Part shown: positions 6,461 through 14,400 of the stretch, one piece after another | Layout of the letters: the number at the start of each line of letters is the position of its first letter | Numbering within the stretch: the stretch's first letter is position 1 | Assembly: GCA_035347995.1 (NCBI GenBank) | Contig: DAOPQD010000071.1 | Location: 1 to 16,210 of the forward strand | Direction: 5' to 3' | DNA: 16,210 nt | Source of the DNA: JAAZNO01 sp012798275 | GTDB taxonomy: Bacteria > Chloroflexota > Anaerolineae > B4-G1 > SLSP01 | Translations under genes and position numbers: made by a program | Notes under the pieces: generated by a model | The model's database searches: none | Told to the model about the DNA's origin: nothing | Seen by the model: the letters and a program-made list of their open reading frames with translations, nothing else

Positions 6461-7975
6461 TCACAAGCCACCGCGGGTGACGGCCGCTTCCTGCACCTGG
6501 GCGAGCAGCGATTCGGCGCGAGTGAGGAGCTGCGCCACCTCGCGTTCCCACGCGCTTTTGAGCGCCTGATCCTCGATGGAGACGGCGTTGATGCGCACGT
6601 TCAGCGCCGCGCCCTGAATGCTCGCCATGGACATCCACGCCGCGCTCGCCGCATCGGAAACGGCGTTCACGTTGCCCTTGCGCGCCACAGTGAGCGCCAG
6701 CTCCAACACCTGGAGCGCCTCGCGCGCGGTCGCCAGGGGAACTTCTGCCGCGTTGAGGGTGGCCTTCTGAATCGCGGCAGCGCGCGTCGCCTGCTCCTCC
6801 GCCGTGTCCTTGGGCAGTTTGAACGCCGCCATGACCGCGTCGAAAGCCGCGGCGTCCTCATCCATTCGCGCGGTGAGTGCGGCCCGCAGCTGTTCCGCCT
6901 TAACGATCAGCGCGGTCAGTTCCGCCTCCACGGCGGCATACTTGCGCTTGCCCACCGTCAGCCGCGCCACCATCGCCGCTAACGCCGCACCGAGCGCGCC
7001 CGCCAGCGCCGCCACCGAACCGCCGCCCGGCGTAGGGCTGTTCGCCGCCACGGCTTCCAGGAAGCCCAGGGGCGCGCCCTCATCCAGCGCAGCAAGTTTC
7101 CGCTCGATGATCTGCTCCGGCGTGAAGAGGTCGAGCTGCAAATACCACTGCGCCGCGTCCACCAACGCCTGCTCCGGCACCAGCCCCACCAACTCGGTGT
7201 GCGTGACCGTGACGCCGTAACGCGCCGCCTCGCATTTCACCGCCTCCAGTACCCGGAACATCGGCGTCTGCGTGAAATCGGTGAGGTTCATGGAGACCTG
7301 CGCCTGCCCGGCGACCAGCACTCCCATTGCCTTGACGAAGCGGAACCCGCCGTTGGAATGGCGCAGCGCGCGGGCAATGCGATTGGCGATGGCGACGTCC
7401 GTCGTGTTGAGGTAGGCATTGAAAGCAATGAGATAGGGGCGCGCGCCGATGATGGTCGCGCCGGCCTTGCCCACCCTCGCCGGGCCCCGATCGGGAGCGC
7501 GCTCCGGCTTGACGCCGATCTCCTTCTTGAGCAGCTCGTACTCGCCGCGCCGCACGTCCTCCAGGTTGACGCGGTCCGGGCGCAGGGCGGCGGCCTCGTA
7601 ATGATACACGGGGATGCCCAACGTCTCTGCCACCCGCTGCCCCAACCCGTGGGCGAGCGCGACGCACTCTTCCATCGTCACCCCGCTGATGGGCACAAAG
7701 GGCACCACATCGGTAGCGCCCAGGCGGGGATGCGCCCCCTGATGGACATCCAGGTCAATCAGTTCCGCCGCTTTGGCGATGCCCTGGAAAGCGGCTTCCT
7801 GCACGGCGACGGGCGGACCGATGAGCGTGACCACGGAGCGGTTGTGATCGGCGTCAGATTCCACGTCCAGCACCCGCGCATCCGGCACGGCGCGCATGGC
7901 CGCCACGATCACCTCAATCACCTCGGGACGGCGACCTTCACTGAAGTTGGGGACACATTCGACGAGCGGTTTCAA
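6461..7975 (-). CDS. ftcD: Bifunctional glutamate formimidoyltransferase / formimidoyl-THF cyclodeaminase
   Basis: 504 aa. The N-terminal formiminotransferase (~1-300) moves the formimino group from N-formimino-L-glutamate to tetrahydrofolate, the last step of one route of histidine degradation. The C-terminal cyclodeaminase (~302-495) releases ammonia to give 5,10-methenyl-THF. Evidence: VECVPNFSEGR (5-15), SDADHNRSVVT (40-50) and HQGAHPRLGATDVVPF (78-93), where His82 matches the known catalytic His. The cyclodeaminase half has SPTPGGGSVAA (313-323) and NVNAVSDAASAAW (435-447). The start codon is TTG at 7975, supported by AAGGAGGAA five nt upstream and by the expected MKPLVECVPNFSEG N-terminus. 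TTG overlaps the TGA stop of the DUF1232 gene (TTGA), indicating translational coupling. No other histidine-utilisation gene is in the window. Confidence 0.93.
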   Translation of the reverse strand: MKPLVECVPNFSEGRRPEVIEVIVAAMRAVPDARVLDVESDADHNRSVVTLIGPPVAVQEAAFQGIAKAAELIDLDVHQGAHPRLGATDVVPFVPISGVTMEECVALAHGLGQRVAETLGIPVYHYEAAALRPDRVNLEDVRRGEYELLKKEIGVKPERAPDRGPARVGKAGATIIGARPYLIAFNAYLNTTDVAIANRIARALRHSNGGFRFVKAMGVLVAGQAQVSMNLTDFTQTPMFRVLEAVKCEAARYGVTVTHTELVGLVPEQALVDAAQWYLQLDLFTPEQIIERKLAALDEGAPLGFLEAVAANSPTPGGGSVAALAGALGAALAAMVARLTVGKRKYAAVEAELTALIVKAEQLRAALTARMDEDAAAFDAVMAAFKLPKDTAEEQATRAAAIQKATLNAAEVPLATAREALQVLELALTVARKGNVNAVSDAASAAWMSMASIQGAALNVRINAVSIEDQALKSAWEREVAQLLTRAESLLAQVQEAAVTRGGL

Positions 7976-8403
7976 TGATCTTCCTCCTTGGGGGATGCGC
8001 CAGCCAGGTCAGCAGATTCCTGTGGCAGCGCCGGGGGCGCGTCCACCGTTTTTTGTTCTTCCTCGGGCTTCCACACGCTGACATGGACGCCGGTCAACGC
8101 CGCCGTGTGCTCTTCCACCAAATCTGTCGGGCACAGGTCCACAAACAGGCGCAGCCCGATGAACAGGATAGCCAGGTCATCCAGCTGCCCCAGGCCCACC
8201 GCCAGGTCAGAGACCAGGTCTATCGGCGAGAGCAAATAAGCCACGGTGAGGAAGGGTACAATCTTGGTGGTGGCGGGGACCCGGGAGTCGAGCAACAGAC
8301 GCCAGGCAAGTTGGAATTGCCGAAAGAAATCCTTAAGCCAGCTCAACACAGCGCCGGGTTCATTTGACGGCGGCGTCGGGGGACCAGATCGTTGTATGCT
8401 CAT
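7972..8403 (-). CDS. DUF1232 (YkvA-like) membrane-associated protein
   Basis: 143 aa. The core (~38-95) has DSRVPATTK, YLLSPIDLVSDLAVGLGQLDDLAIL and a following LFVDLCP, the pattern of DUF1232 (PF06803), a short two-helix hydrophobic domain. The usual sequence is YLLsPiDLiPDf..lGyiDD; here Val-Ser replaces Ile-Pro before Asp. The function of the family is unknown. The Pro/Ser-rich N-terminus and acidic Pro-rich C-terminus (~110-143) look disordered. The ATG at 8403 has AAGGAGGG six nt upstream. It is the first gene of the operon and overlaps ftcD by 4 nt, although no functional link to ftcD is evident. Confidence 0.85.
   Translation of the reverse strand: MSIQRSGPPTPPSNEPGAVLSWLKDFFRQFQLAWRLLLDSRVPATTKIVPFLTVAYLLSPIDLVSDLAVGLGQLDDLAILFIGLRLFVDLCPTDLVEEHTAALTGVHVSVWKPEEEQKTVDAPPALPQESADLAGASPKEEDH
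7981..7989 (-). promoter_or_regulatory. Strong RBS that fixes the ftcD TTG start
   Basis: On the minus strand AAGGAGGAA lies inside the last codons of the DUF1232 gene, five nt before the TTG. No ATG alternative nearby gives the conserved MKPLVECVPNFSEG N-terminus, so this site decides the start. Confidence 0.75.
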
Positions 8404-8473
8404 AGTACCCTCCTTCGAAAATAGAGATCAGCGAGTCAGCAGTCAGCGAATCAGCGAATCAGCGAAAAAATCA
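8404..8473 (-). promoter_or_regulatory. Periodic repeat leader and RBS of the DUF1232 operon
   Basis: On the minus strand this is a run of 7-8-nt units (GATTCGCT twice, then GACTGCT, GACTCGCT, GATCTCT). ATTTTCGAAGGAGGG and the ATG at 8403 follow. The last unit plus ATTTT is shared with the leader of the 65-aa gene at 4414. AAGGAGGG is the Shine-Dalgarno. The repeat's role is unknown. Confidence 0.6.
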
Positions 8474-8492
8474 CTTGCGTGACAAAGGTACC

Positions 8493-8840
8493 GCCACTGA
8501 CTAAAAAACGGAAAATTTCCTGGCGACTGCTGAAGATTGAGAATCAACTTCTGCTCCCTATCCCCTGGCCCCTTCCCCCCGCGCAAGGCGCGGGGGGAAG
8601 GGGAACTTTTTTTGTGGGGTTTTGCAGGCGGGCATAGCCCGCCTGCAAAACCCCTTATTTTTTCTCCCCCTCCCCGACGGCGCCTGCGCCGTTGGGGAGG
8701 GGGCAGGGGGTAGGGCAAAAGCTACGGCTTACAAAGGTTCATCCATCGCCGTCAAGCTACCTGACACCAGGCTGAACTATGACCGCACATTTTCATTCTC
8801 GGATGATGTGCGCCAGCACCTGGCGTCTCTGCGAAAATAG
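8493..8840 (-). repeat. Three-hairpin dispersed repeat, copy B (inverted)
   Basis: Reverse-complement counterpart of 3995-4342, also about 348 bp. Its hairpins are 8569-8584/8588-8603 (16 bp), 8616-8633/8637-8654 (18 bp), and a third around 8664-8703 with one G-T wobble. Where the copies differ in the first two stems, both strands of the stem change together, so pairing is kept. It lies in the 671-bp gap between the divergent DUF1232 and zinc-ribbon genes. Relative to the nearest inward gene (DUF1232) it has the same orientation and spacing as copy A has to the 65-aa gene. No ORF inside it is credible. Confidence 0.8.
8616..8663 (+). terminator. Possible intrinsic terminator within repeat B (plus strand)
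   Basis: The 18-bp stem 8616-8633/8637-8654 with a 3-nt loop is followed directly by TTATTTTTT on the plus strand. The preceding stem, 8569-8603, is followed by AAC and seven T. Together they resemble tandem rho-independent terminators for rightward transcription, shielding the 9075 gene from read-through. Confidence 0.45.
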
Positions 8841-8857
8841 AAACCGTGCCGGTGCCC

Positions 8858-8891
8858 ACGTTCACACTTCGCACATTCGCGTTCACACGTT
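8858..8891 (-). repeat. Degenerate GTGTGAA-type periodic repeat
   Basis: On the minus strand it reads as 6-8-nt units of the form CGTGTGAA, CGCGAA, TGTGCGAA, GTGTGAA. This is the same unit class as the 8-nt repeat at 10581-10636 in front of the HD gene. It has no coding potential and is too short and irregular for CRISPR. Confidence 0.55.
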
Positions 8892-8922
8892 GCCTGACGC
8901 TCGCAGACCAGACGCCGCCTTC

Positions 8923-8951
8923 ATTATAGTCACGGCCTGCCAGACGGCAAA
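8923..8951 (-). promoter_or_regulatory. Candidate sigma70 promoter for the DUF1232-ftcD-rlmH operon
   Basis: On the minus strand TTGCCG (8950-8945) and a perfect TATAAT (8928-8923) are separated by 16 nt. A start near 8916 would give a 5' UTR of about 510 nt containing the periodic repeat at 8858, repeat B and the repeat leader. It is a consensus match only. Confidence 0.4.
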
Positions 8952-8983
8952 TGTCGCGCAGCGCGGCCCAGGAATGAGTTGGA

Positions 8984-9016
8984 TTGACAGAATTGACAAC
9001 ACAGATACGCTATAAG
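8984..9016 (+). promoter_or_regulatory. Possible promoter region of the zinc-ribbon gene
   Basis: Two TTGACA hexamers (8984-8989 and 8993-8998) lie 9 nt apart upstream of TATAAG (9011-9016). Spacings to TATAAG are 21 and 12 nt, neither optimal. It is plausible as a promoter for the gene at 9075, or as a direct-repeat binding site overlapping one, but weakly supported. Confidence 0.3.
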
Positions 9017-9074
9017 TACGTAGCCGTGCTGTTGCCAGTTGCATGTCTGTCCAGACAGAAAGTGAGGAGATGCC

Positions 9075-10568
9075 ATGGCCACTCAAGTTTGTCCGTTTTG
9101 CGGGACCGAAAATCGCGCTGAGGCGCGGCATTGCCGTCAATGCGGACGTCCGCTGCTCCAAGAGGCGCCCCCTCCGCCCCCTGTCGCCGCGGCGACTTGC
9201 CCGGCGTGCGGGGCATCCCTCAGCCCCGGCGCGCGTTTTTGTCCTCGCTGCGGAACCGCGGTGACAGGAGAAGCCCCCCGTCCGGCCATACCCCCTGCGC
9301 TAGCAGTTCCCCCGTCCTTGCCGCCGACGCCGCCCGCTTATGGAGCCGCGGCGGAACCGGCCCCGACTCAACCCTCAAAAAAGCGCTTTCCCGTCCTGCC
9401 GGTCGCGCTCGGCGTCGGGGCCCTCTTGCTGTGCCTCTGCGTCGTCGGGGTGATCGTCGTCACGCAGTTCAAAGACCAATTGCCCTGGGTGACTCAGCCC
9501 ACCGAGACGCCGATCGTCGTCACTGAACCGCCCAGCGCTACGCCGGAGCCACGTCCGACAGACACCCCCACGCCGGAAGTGGTCCGGCGCGTGGAACGGT
9601 GGGCCTTCCGAGAGCGCGGCGGCGCGTCCCCGGGGCTGCTGTTCGTGCGGCCCGATTGCCCAACGTGCGATGTGCGCGCTGACGTCTTCCGTCCACGCCT
9701 CTCCACCATTGAACTCGGCGGCGATCGCCTTTACTATTGGGATGAGCTGCTGGAGAAAGCGTTCTACGTCACTCCCGATAACGCCGTGCATGAGATTCCA
9801 GCCCCGGCCGGTGCCCTGCCTGATTTTGAAGTCGCGCCCGATGCCAGTCAGATCGCGTGGAGCGTCTCCGACACCGATGATGCCGGCGTCACCACGCGCA
9901 TCGTCCTCAGCGACGGCGAGGGCAAAGGGACGCGCGTGGTCACTGAAAAGCGCTTCACCTACGAGGAAGGGCCCCGCAACCTGATTCCCTTCGCCTGGAG
10001 CCCGGACCTGCACACCCTTTACGTCGCCCAGCGGTACTGGGGGATAGGCGGCTACATCCTCTTCGACATCCTCCCCGAGCCGCTGACGCTGGATGTAGCG
10101 ACGGGGGAGCTCCGCTCGCTGAACATAACGGAGTGCAGTCTGGTGGCGCTCTCGCCTGATGGGAACACCCTGGCATACCTGGTGGAGGCGGACGATCATC
10201 ACGACCTGGTACTGCGCGACCTGCGCACCGGCAACGAACAGCGCGTTGCGGGAACGCCGGGGTATCACCAGGCCGGCGATCTCCTCTTCTCGCCAGATAG
10301 CCGCTATCTGGCGTATGCCGAAGCGCTGGGGACTCCCGAAAGTGAGGCCTTCTCCCTGCGCCGCGTGGAGGTGGCAAGCGGCGCGGTCGTAATCCTGATC
10401 ACCAATGAGCGCACGGATGAGTTCGACGTCGCCGGCTGGGTGGGGAACGAGGCCGGCGGCTTCGACATTGTCATTGTTGGGCCGCAGGGCAGCGAGCGCG
10501 TCAGCGATGGCGGGCGGAGCCTGATCTCGGAACACACGTTTGTGGGCAGCTGGATTGAAGAGCCGTGA
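9075..10568 (+). CDS. Double zinc-ribbon, single-TM protein with extracytoplasmic beta-propeller-like domain
   Basis: 497 aa. Two zinc ribbons lead: CPFCG..CRQCG (Cys 6, 9, 20, 23) and CPACG..CPRCG (Cys 42, 45, 56, 59). A Pro-rich linker (~65-103), one TM helix (~106-130) and a Pro/Thr-rich stalk (~139-168, including TPEPRPTDTPTP) follow. The remainder (~170-495) has repeated strands with SPD-like turns: APDASQIAW, SPDLHTLYVA, SPDGNTLAYLV and SPDSRYLAYAE. These resemble WD40/TolB-type propeller blades. After KK (102-103) the expected topology is ribbons inside and propeller outside. The family is not one I can name. GAGGAG upstream sets the ATG. It may sense or display, but no enzyme signature is visible. 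An 8-nt periodic repeat separates it from the HD gene. Confidence 0.85.
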   Translation: MATQVCPFCGTENRAEARHCRQCGRPLLQEAPPPPPVAAATCPACGASLSPGARFCPRCGTAVTGEAPRPAIPPALAVPPSLPPTPPAYGAAAEPAPTQPSKKRFPVLPVALGVGALLLCLCVVGVIVVTQFKDQLPWVTQPTETPIVVTEPPSATPEPRPTDTPTPEVVRRVERWAFRERGGASPGLLFVRPDCPTCDVRADVFRPRLSTIELGGDRLYYWDELLEKAFYVTPDNAVHEIPAPAGALPDFEVAPDASQIAWSVSDTDDAGVTTRIVLSDGEGKGTRVVTEKRFTYEEGPRNLIPFAWSPDLHTLYVAQRYWGIGGYILFDILPEPLTLDVATGELRSLNITECSLVALSPDGNTLAYLVEADDHHDLVLRDLRTGNEQRVAGTPGYHQAGDLLFSPDSRYLAYAEALGTPESEAFSLRRVEVASGAVVILITNERTDEFDVAGWVGNEAGGFDIVIVGPQGSERVSDGGRSLISEHTFVGSWIEEP

Positions 10569-10580
10569 GTCAGGACTCAA

Positions 10581-10636
10581 CGTGCGAAGGTGGGCACGTG
10601 CGAAGGTGGGCACGTGCGAACGTGTGAAGGTGTGAA
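10581..10636 (+). repeat. 8-nt periodic tandem repeat upstream of the HD gene
   Basis: Seven consecutive 8-mers: CGTGCGAA and GGTGGGCA alternate twice, then CGTGCGAA, CGTGTGAA and GGTGTGAA. The first four form a perfect 16-nt duplication. It starts 12 nt after the stop of the zinc-ribbon gene and ends 41 nt before the chosen ATG of the HD gene. ATTCGCCATTCGCTGATTTT then leads to the ribosome binding site. The 8-nt unit allows slippage; the role is unknown. Confidence 0.75.
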
Positions 10637-10677
10637 TGCCTTCTATTCGCCATTCGCTGATTTTCGAGGGGCCGGGA

Positions 10678-11268
10678 ATGCCAGACTTTGAAGGCGTGCG
10701 CACATATCTGCTGGAGCTGTTGGCGCGCAACTTGCCGCCCGATCTTGCCTATCACGGGGTGCATCACACACGCGATGACGTGTTGCCCGCCGCTGAACGG
10801 CTGGCAGCGCAAGCCGGGCTCGATGCAGAGCAAGCGCTGCTGCTGAAGACCGCCGCGCTCTACCATGACGCGGGATTCCTGCACCGGTACGCTGATAATG
10901 AGACATGGGCCGCTCACCTCGCCGGGCAGACCTTATCCCAGTTCGGCTACGCCCCCGAACAGATTGCGGACATCCAGGCGCTGATTGAGGCGACTCGCAT
11001 GCCCCAACACCCACAGGGGCTGCTCCAGGAGCTGCTCTGCGACGCCGACCTGGATTCCCTGGGCCGCGAGGATTTCCTGGAGACCAGCTACAACTTGCAT
11101 CGGGAACTCGAGGCGCACGGCGCTTCCATGCCGTTGAAGGAATGGTATCGGCGGCAGCTGGACTTTCTTTCCACGCACCGGTATTTCACCGCGGCAGCCC
11201 GTTCCCTGCGCGATGCGGGGAAACAGCGAAACATCACCGAGCTCCAACGCCGCCTCGCAGAACTCTGA
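10678..11268 (+). CDS. HD-domain phosphohydrolase family protein
   Basis: 196 aa from the ATG at 10678. HD-superfamily residues: YHGVHHT (His26, His29-30), LYHDAG (the HD pair, His63-Asp64), a following His80, and LLCDADLDSLG (Asp122, Asp124). HD proteins are metal-dependent phosphohydrolases, often acting on nucleotides; the substrate cannot be read from sequence. The frame is open from an ATG at 10636, but that adds only the translated repeat leader and lacks a good Shine-Dalgarno. GAGGGGC lies in front of 10678, and family-like sequence starts there (MPDFEGVRTYLLELL). There is no TM segment or other domain. It may share a transcript with the zinc-ribbon gene (109-bp gap). Confidence 0.85.
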   Translation: MPDFEGVRTYLLELLARNLPPDLAYHGVHHTRDDVLPAAERLAAQAGLDAEQALLLKTAALYHDAGFLHRYADNETWAAHLAGQTLSQFGYAPEQIADIQALIEATRMPQHPQGLLQELLCDADLDSLGREDFLETSYNLHRELEAHGASMPLKEWYRRQLDFLSTHRYFTAAARSLRDAGKQRNITELQRRLAEL

Positions 11269-11378
11269 TCAGGACACGCACCAGGCCCTGCGACGCGACG
11301 GCGCACAGAACGCGGAGATGTGATCCAAATGCGCCGCTTCTTTTAGAAACGACGCCCCTCCTTCTGCTCCCCCCCCCC

Positions 11379-11415
11379 AAAAAAAAAGCCCGGGGCCGAT
11401 ACAAGCGGCCCCGGG
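11379..11415 (-). terminator. Intrinsic terminator of the S8 protease gene
   Basis: On the minus strand a perfect 10-bp stem, CCCGGGGCCG / CGGCCCCGGG (11415-11406 and 11398-11389), has a 7-nt loop. A C and nine T (11387-11379) follow. It lies 34 nt after the protease stop codon. A smaller GCTCTT/AAGAGC hairpin lies between them (about 11422-11436). This is a classical rho-independent terminator. Confidence 0.88.
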
Positions 11416-11448
11416 GGAAGAGCTCTTGAAAAGAGCCAGGCCAGCGGC

Positions 11449-14400
11449 TTAGCGCCGTCTGCGCCACCAGACCACGAAGCCCAGGCCCAAGACGCTCAGA
11501 AGCGCCAGGCCGCCCCACTGCACGGAGGGGCCAGCCGTCAACGCCGCCAGGGTGATGGCAGAGGGAGTGAATTGCCAGGCGTAGTCCTCCACCTCGCCAT
11601 CACTGACCCCACCCGTAGGCTCGGGCGTCCCGCCGGTCGGATAGAGCCGGAAGCGCGCGTTGACAGGCGCGCCCGTGGTGTAGACCGACGGAATAGTGAT
11701 TGCCAGCGAGTTATCGCCGGTGACGATGGAGTCCTGGAAGCCCAGCTCGCCCAGATCCCCAAAGTCCCCATCGCCGTTCCAGTCGAACCACGCCGCCAGG
11801 AAGCCCGTCGCGCGGACCACGTTGCTGCCCATGGTCACGGTGAGATGCACCGTCGCATCCGGCGTCCAGTACTCGCCTGAAGCACGCCTCACGCCATCAT
11901 CGGTGTCATCCGAGGGCACGCTCTCATCCGTGACGCCGGTCCCAAGCCACACCGTATGAGGAGGAGTGTGCCAGGCCACGCCGTAGACAGAGTCGTCACT
12001 GTAATCCGCGGCAAGCAGATTCAGATCCCACTGCGTTTCGGCAGGCAGACTGCCAGGATTGTCCGTGTTATGGGTCACCACGTTCGTCAATGGCGAAACG
12101 GTAGCCTCAGCATTGACCGTCGCCTGGTAGGTGATGAGGACGGGGTCCGTCGTAGGAATGTACCAGTCGAAGCAGATGGCCATGCCGTTCTGGAGCGTGT
12201 CGAGCGCCGCGTCATCGAAGGCATACTTGAGCCCGGCCGTGCCTGTCGCATTCTCAATGCCGATGGTGCCGTAAGGAATAGGAGTATCCAGGGCGATGTT
12301 GTCGTAGGCGAAGACAAGGTCCGGGTCGCCCAGGGTGGGATCGGCCGTGCGCCATGCAAAGACCTCAAAGTCAAGGGTCTGTGTCGAATCACCCCATGGT
12401 TGCACGTCATCGTATTCAATGACGGCGCCGCCGGTAGTCCCGCCAAGGGTGGCCAGGCTCACGCCGCGGTTGGCCGGCCCATCATAGATGATTTCCCAAT
12501 CGTTCCAGAACATCGCCAACAGGTTGTTGGGATCGGCAGGATTGGGGATGTCCTCATTGATCCAGGGAGTCGTGCCCGGGGTAGAATCGAAGAACGCCAT
12601 GCCGTCATCGGTGAAATCCATGCCGGTATAGGCGCTGCCCCAGTAGGTAAAAGGATCTCCAGTGGCAAAAGCGCCGTACCACTGGGTGTCGCCGAAGATG
12701 GCAGAGTTAGCCGAGATGCCAAAGGCCTGCAGGTTGAGATAGGCCCCGCTGTTCGCCGACGGCACCGCGCACGCCGCATTGTCAAGGCTGGTCGTCATCA
12801 GATACTGCGGCGTCGGCGCATACATCGTCCCGCTCCACGTCAGCATGTTGCCCGTCACATTCACCACACCCGCCGTCGCCGAAGCGGAACCGGGGACGTA
12901 GGTCAGGCCGGTAGGAAGGGTGTCGGTGAGCCAGTAGGTTAGATCCACCGGCGTGACGTTGGGCTGCACGGTGAGGGTGTAAGTCACAGTGTCGCTGAAG
13001 GCAGCGGTATCGGTCGAGGCCGTCTTGGTCACATCATCCTCGTGCCGGATGAGGTTCACCGGGATGACGCCGATGTCGCCCTCATTGCCGGGCGCGCTGC
13101 CCAGCGAGAACGCGCCGTACCAGCGGTCGCCCGCGACCATGGCGGGTTCATCCCAGAAGAGCTGCAGGTCGAAGGGCTCCATCAGCGGCACACTGTCGGG
13201 GCCTTCGAGGACCATGTTGCCCGCGTCAGTGCCGGGGACGATGCCCACGGCTAACGTGATAGCGTCGGGCTGATCCGCCGATCCCTGCCAGTTCTGCACG
13301 ACGACGAGATAAGTCCCGGCATCGGGATCGTTGAGGTTACAGTACTCGCTCCACGAGGGGGTGCTGCTGACGCAAACTTCGGCGAATGATCCTCCACCCA
13401 CGTCATAGAGCACGAAGAGATCCACGTCGGGGGCTTCGGAGGCCGTGATTTCGGCTACGAATCGTTTGGCGCCAGTGGGGACGGTAAAGAAGTCATAGTA
13501 AACCTGGCTCAGATCGTCGTAAGGATCCCCGTTGGTAGGATCCTGCAAGAGGGAGAAGTCGTACAGGTCGGCCGGCGTCAGCCCGAAGGACTCGACGGTC
13601 AGGGTGAGGATTTCGATGGCCTGCAGGCCTTCGATCATCTGCGAGCCGGCATTGCGGCGCGTGTGGACCTCAACCAGGTCAGGCAACACACCCGAAGTGG
13701 GCACGACCGCTACCGGCAGATGGAGCACGGGGCTGCCATCATCGGGGGTCAGGATGACCGTCCCGAAGAGCCATTCGCCGTCCGTTTCGCCGCTCACGTC
13801 CGCCGTGAACTCCACCAGCTGGGTTCCATCAGCGGCCACGGTGAAGCTCGCCGGATTGGCAGCCAGGGCAATATCGCCGGTGAAAGAAACCGTCCAGGTG
13901 ATTACCTCGTCGGTGGTATTGCGGAAAGTGCGCTCCCAGGAGCATTGCTGGAGGCAACTGGCATTCGCCAGACTGGCGAGGTTGAGGGTGGTGGGATCGC
14001 CGCCCACGGCGGGATCGGCGTCCTCATAATGGGTCGTGGTCTCATCGAGCACGAGGCCCGCCAGAGCTGCGCCGGTGAGGTCGAGGCGGCCCGCGCCCAC
14101 GTCAAAGGGATCCGCCGGGGTCGCCTCGTCTTCCTTCAGCAGGTTCGACGTCCAGCTGGTCAGCATCAACGCGGATTGCACCTCCGCCGGCGTCCAATCA
14201 GGATGCACCGCGCGGATCAGCGCTGCCGCGCCCGCGACGTGAGGGCTGGCCATCGAGGTGCCGCTCATCAGGCCGAAGGCATCCGCGTCGCCCGCATACG
14301 CCGCGAGGATGTTCGTGCCGGGCGCCATAATATCGGGCTTGAGCACATTCGCGTTGACGTTGGGCCCGCGCGAGCTGCTGTCATTCATGACGTCGCCCCA

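Noticed and set aside
10581..10636. Tandem repeat considered as a CRISPR array
   Set aside because: Units are 8 nt with no spacers, and no cas gene is present.
9375..10730. 451-codon minus-strand frame opposite the zinc-ribbon/propeller gene
   Set aside because: Antisense to a gene with intact Cys motifs and a Shine-Dalgarno; no domain is recognised in the translation, and it runs through the tandem repeat.
11449..11520. LPxTG sortase signal at the end of the protease
   Set aside because: The C-terminus has a TM helix and RRRR but no LPxTG-like motif before it.
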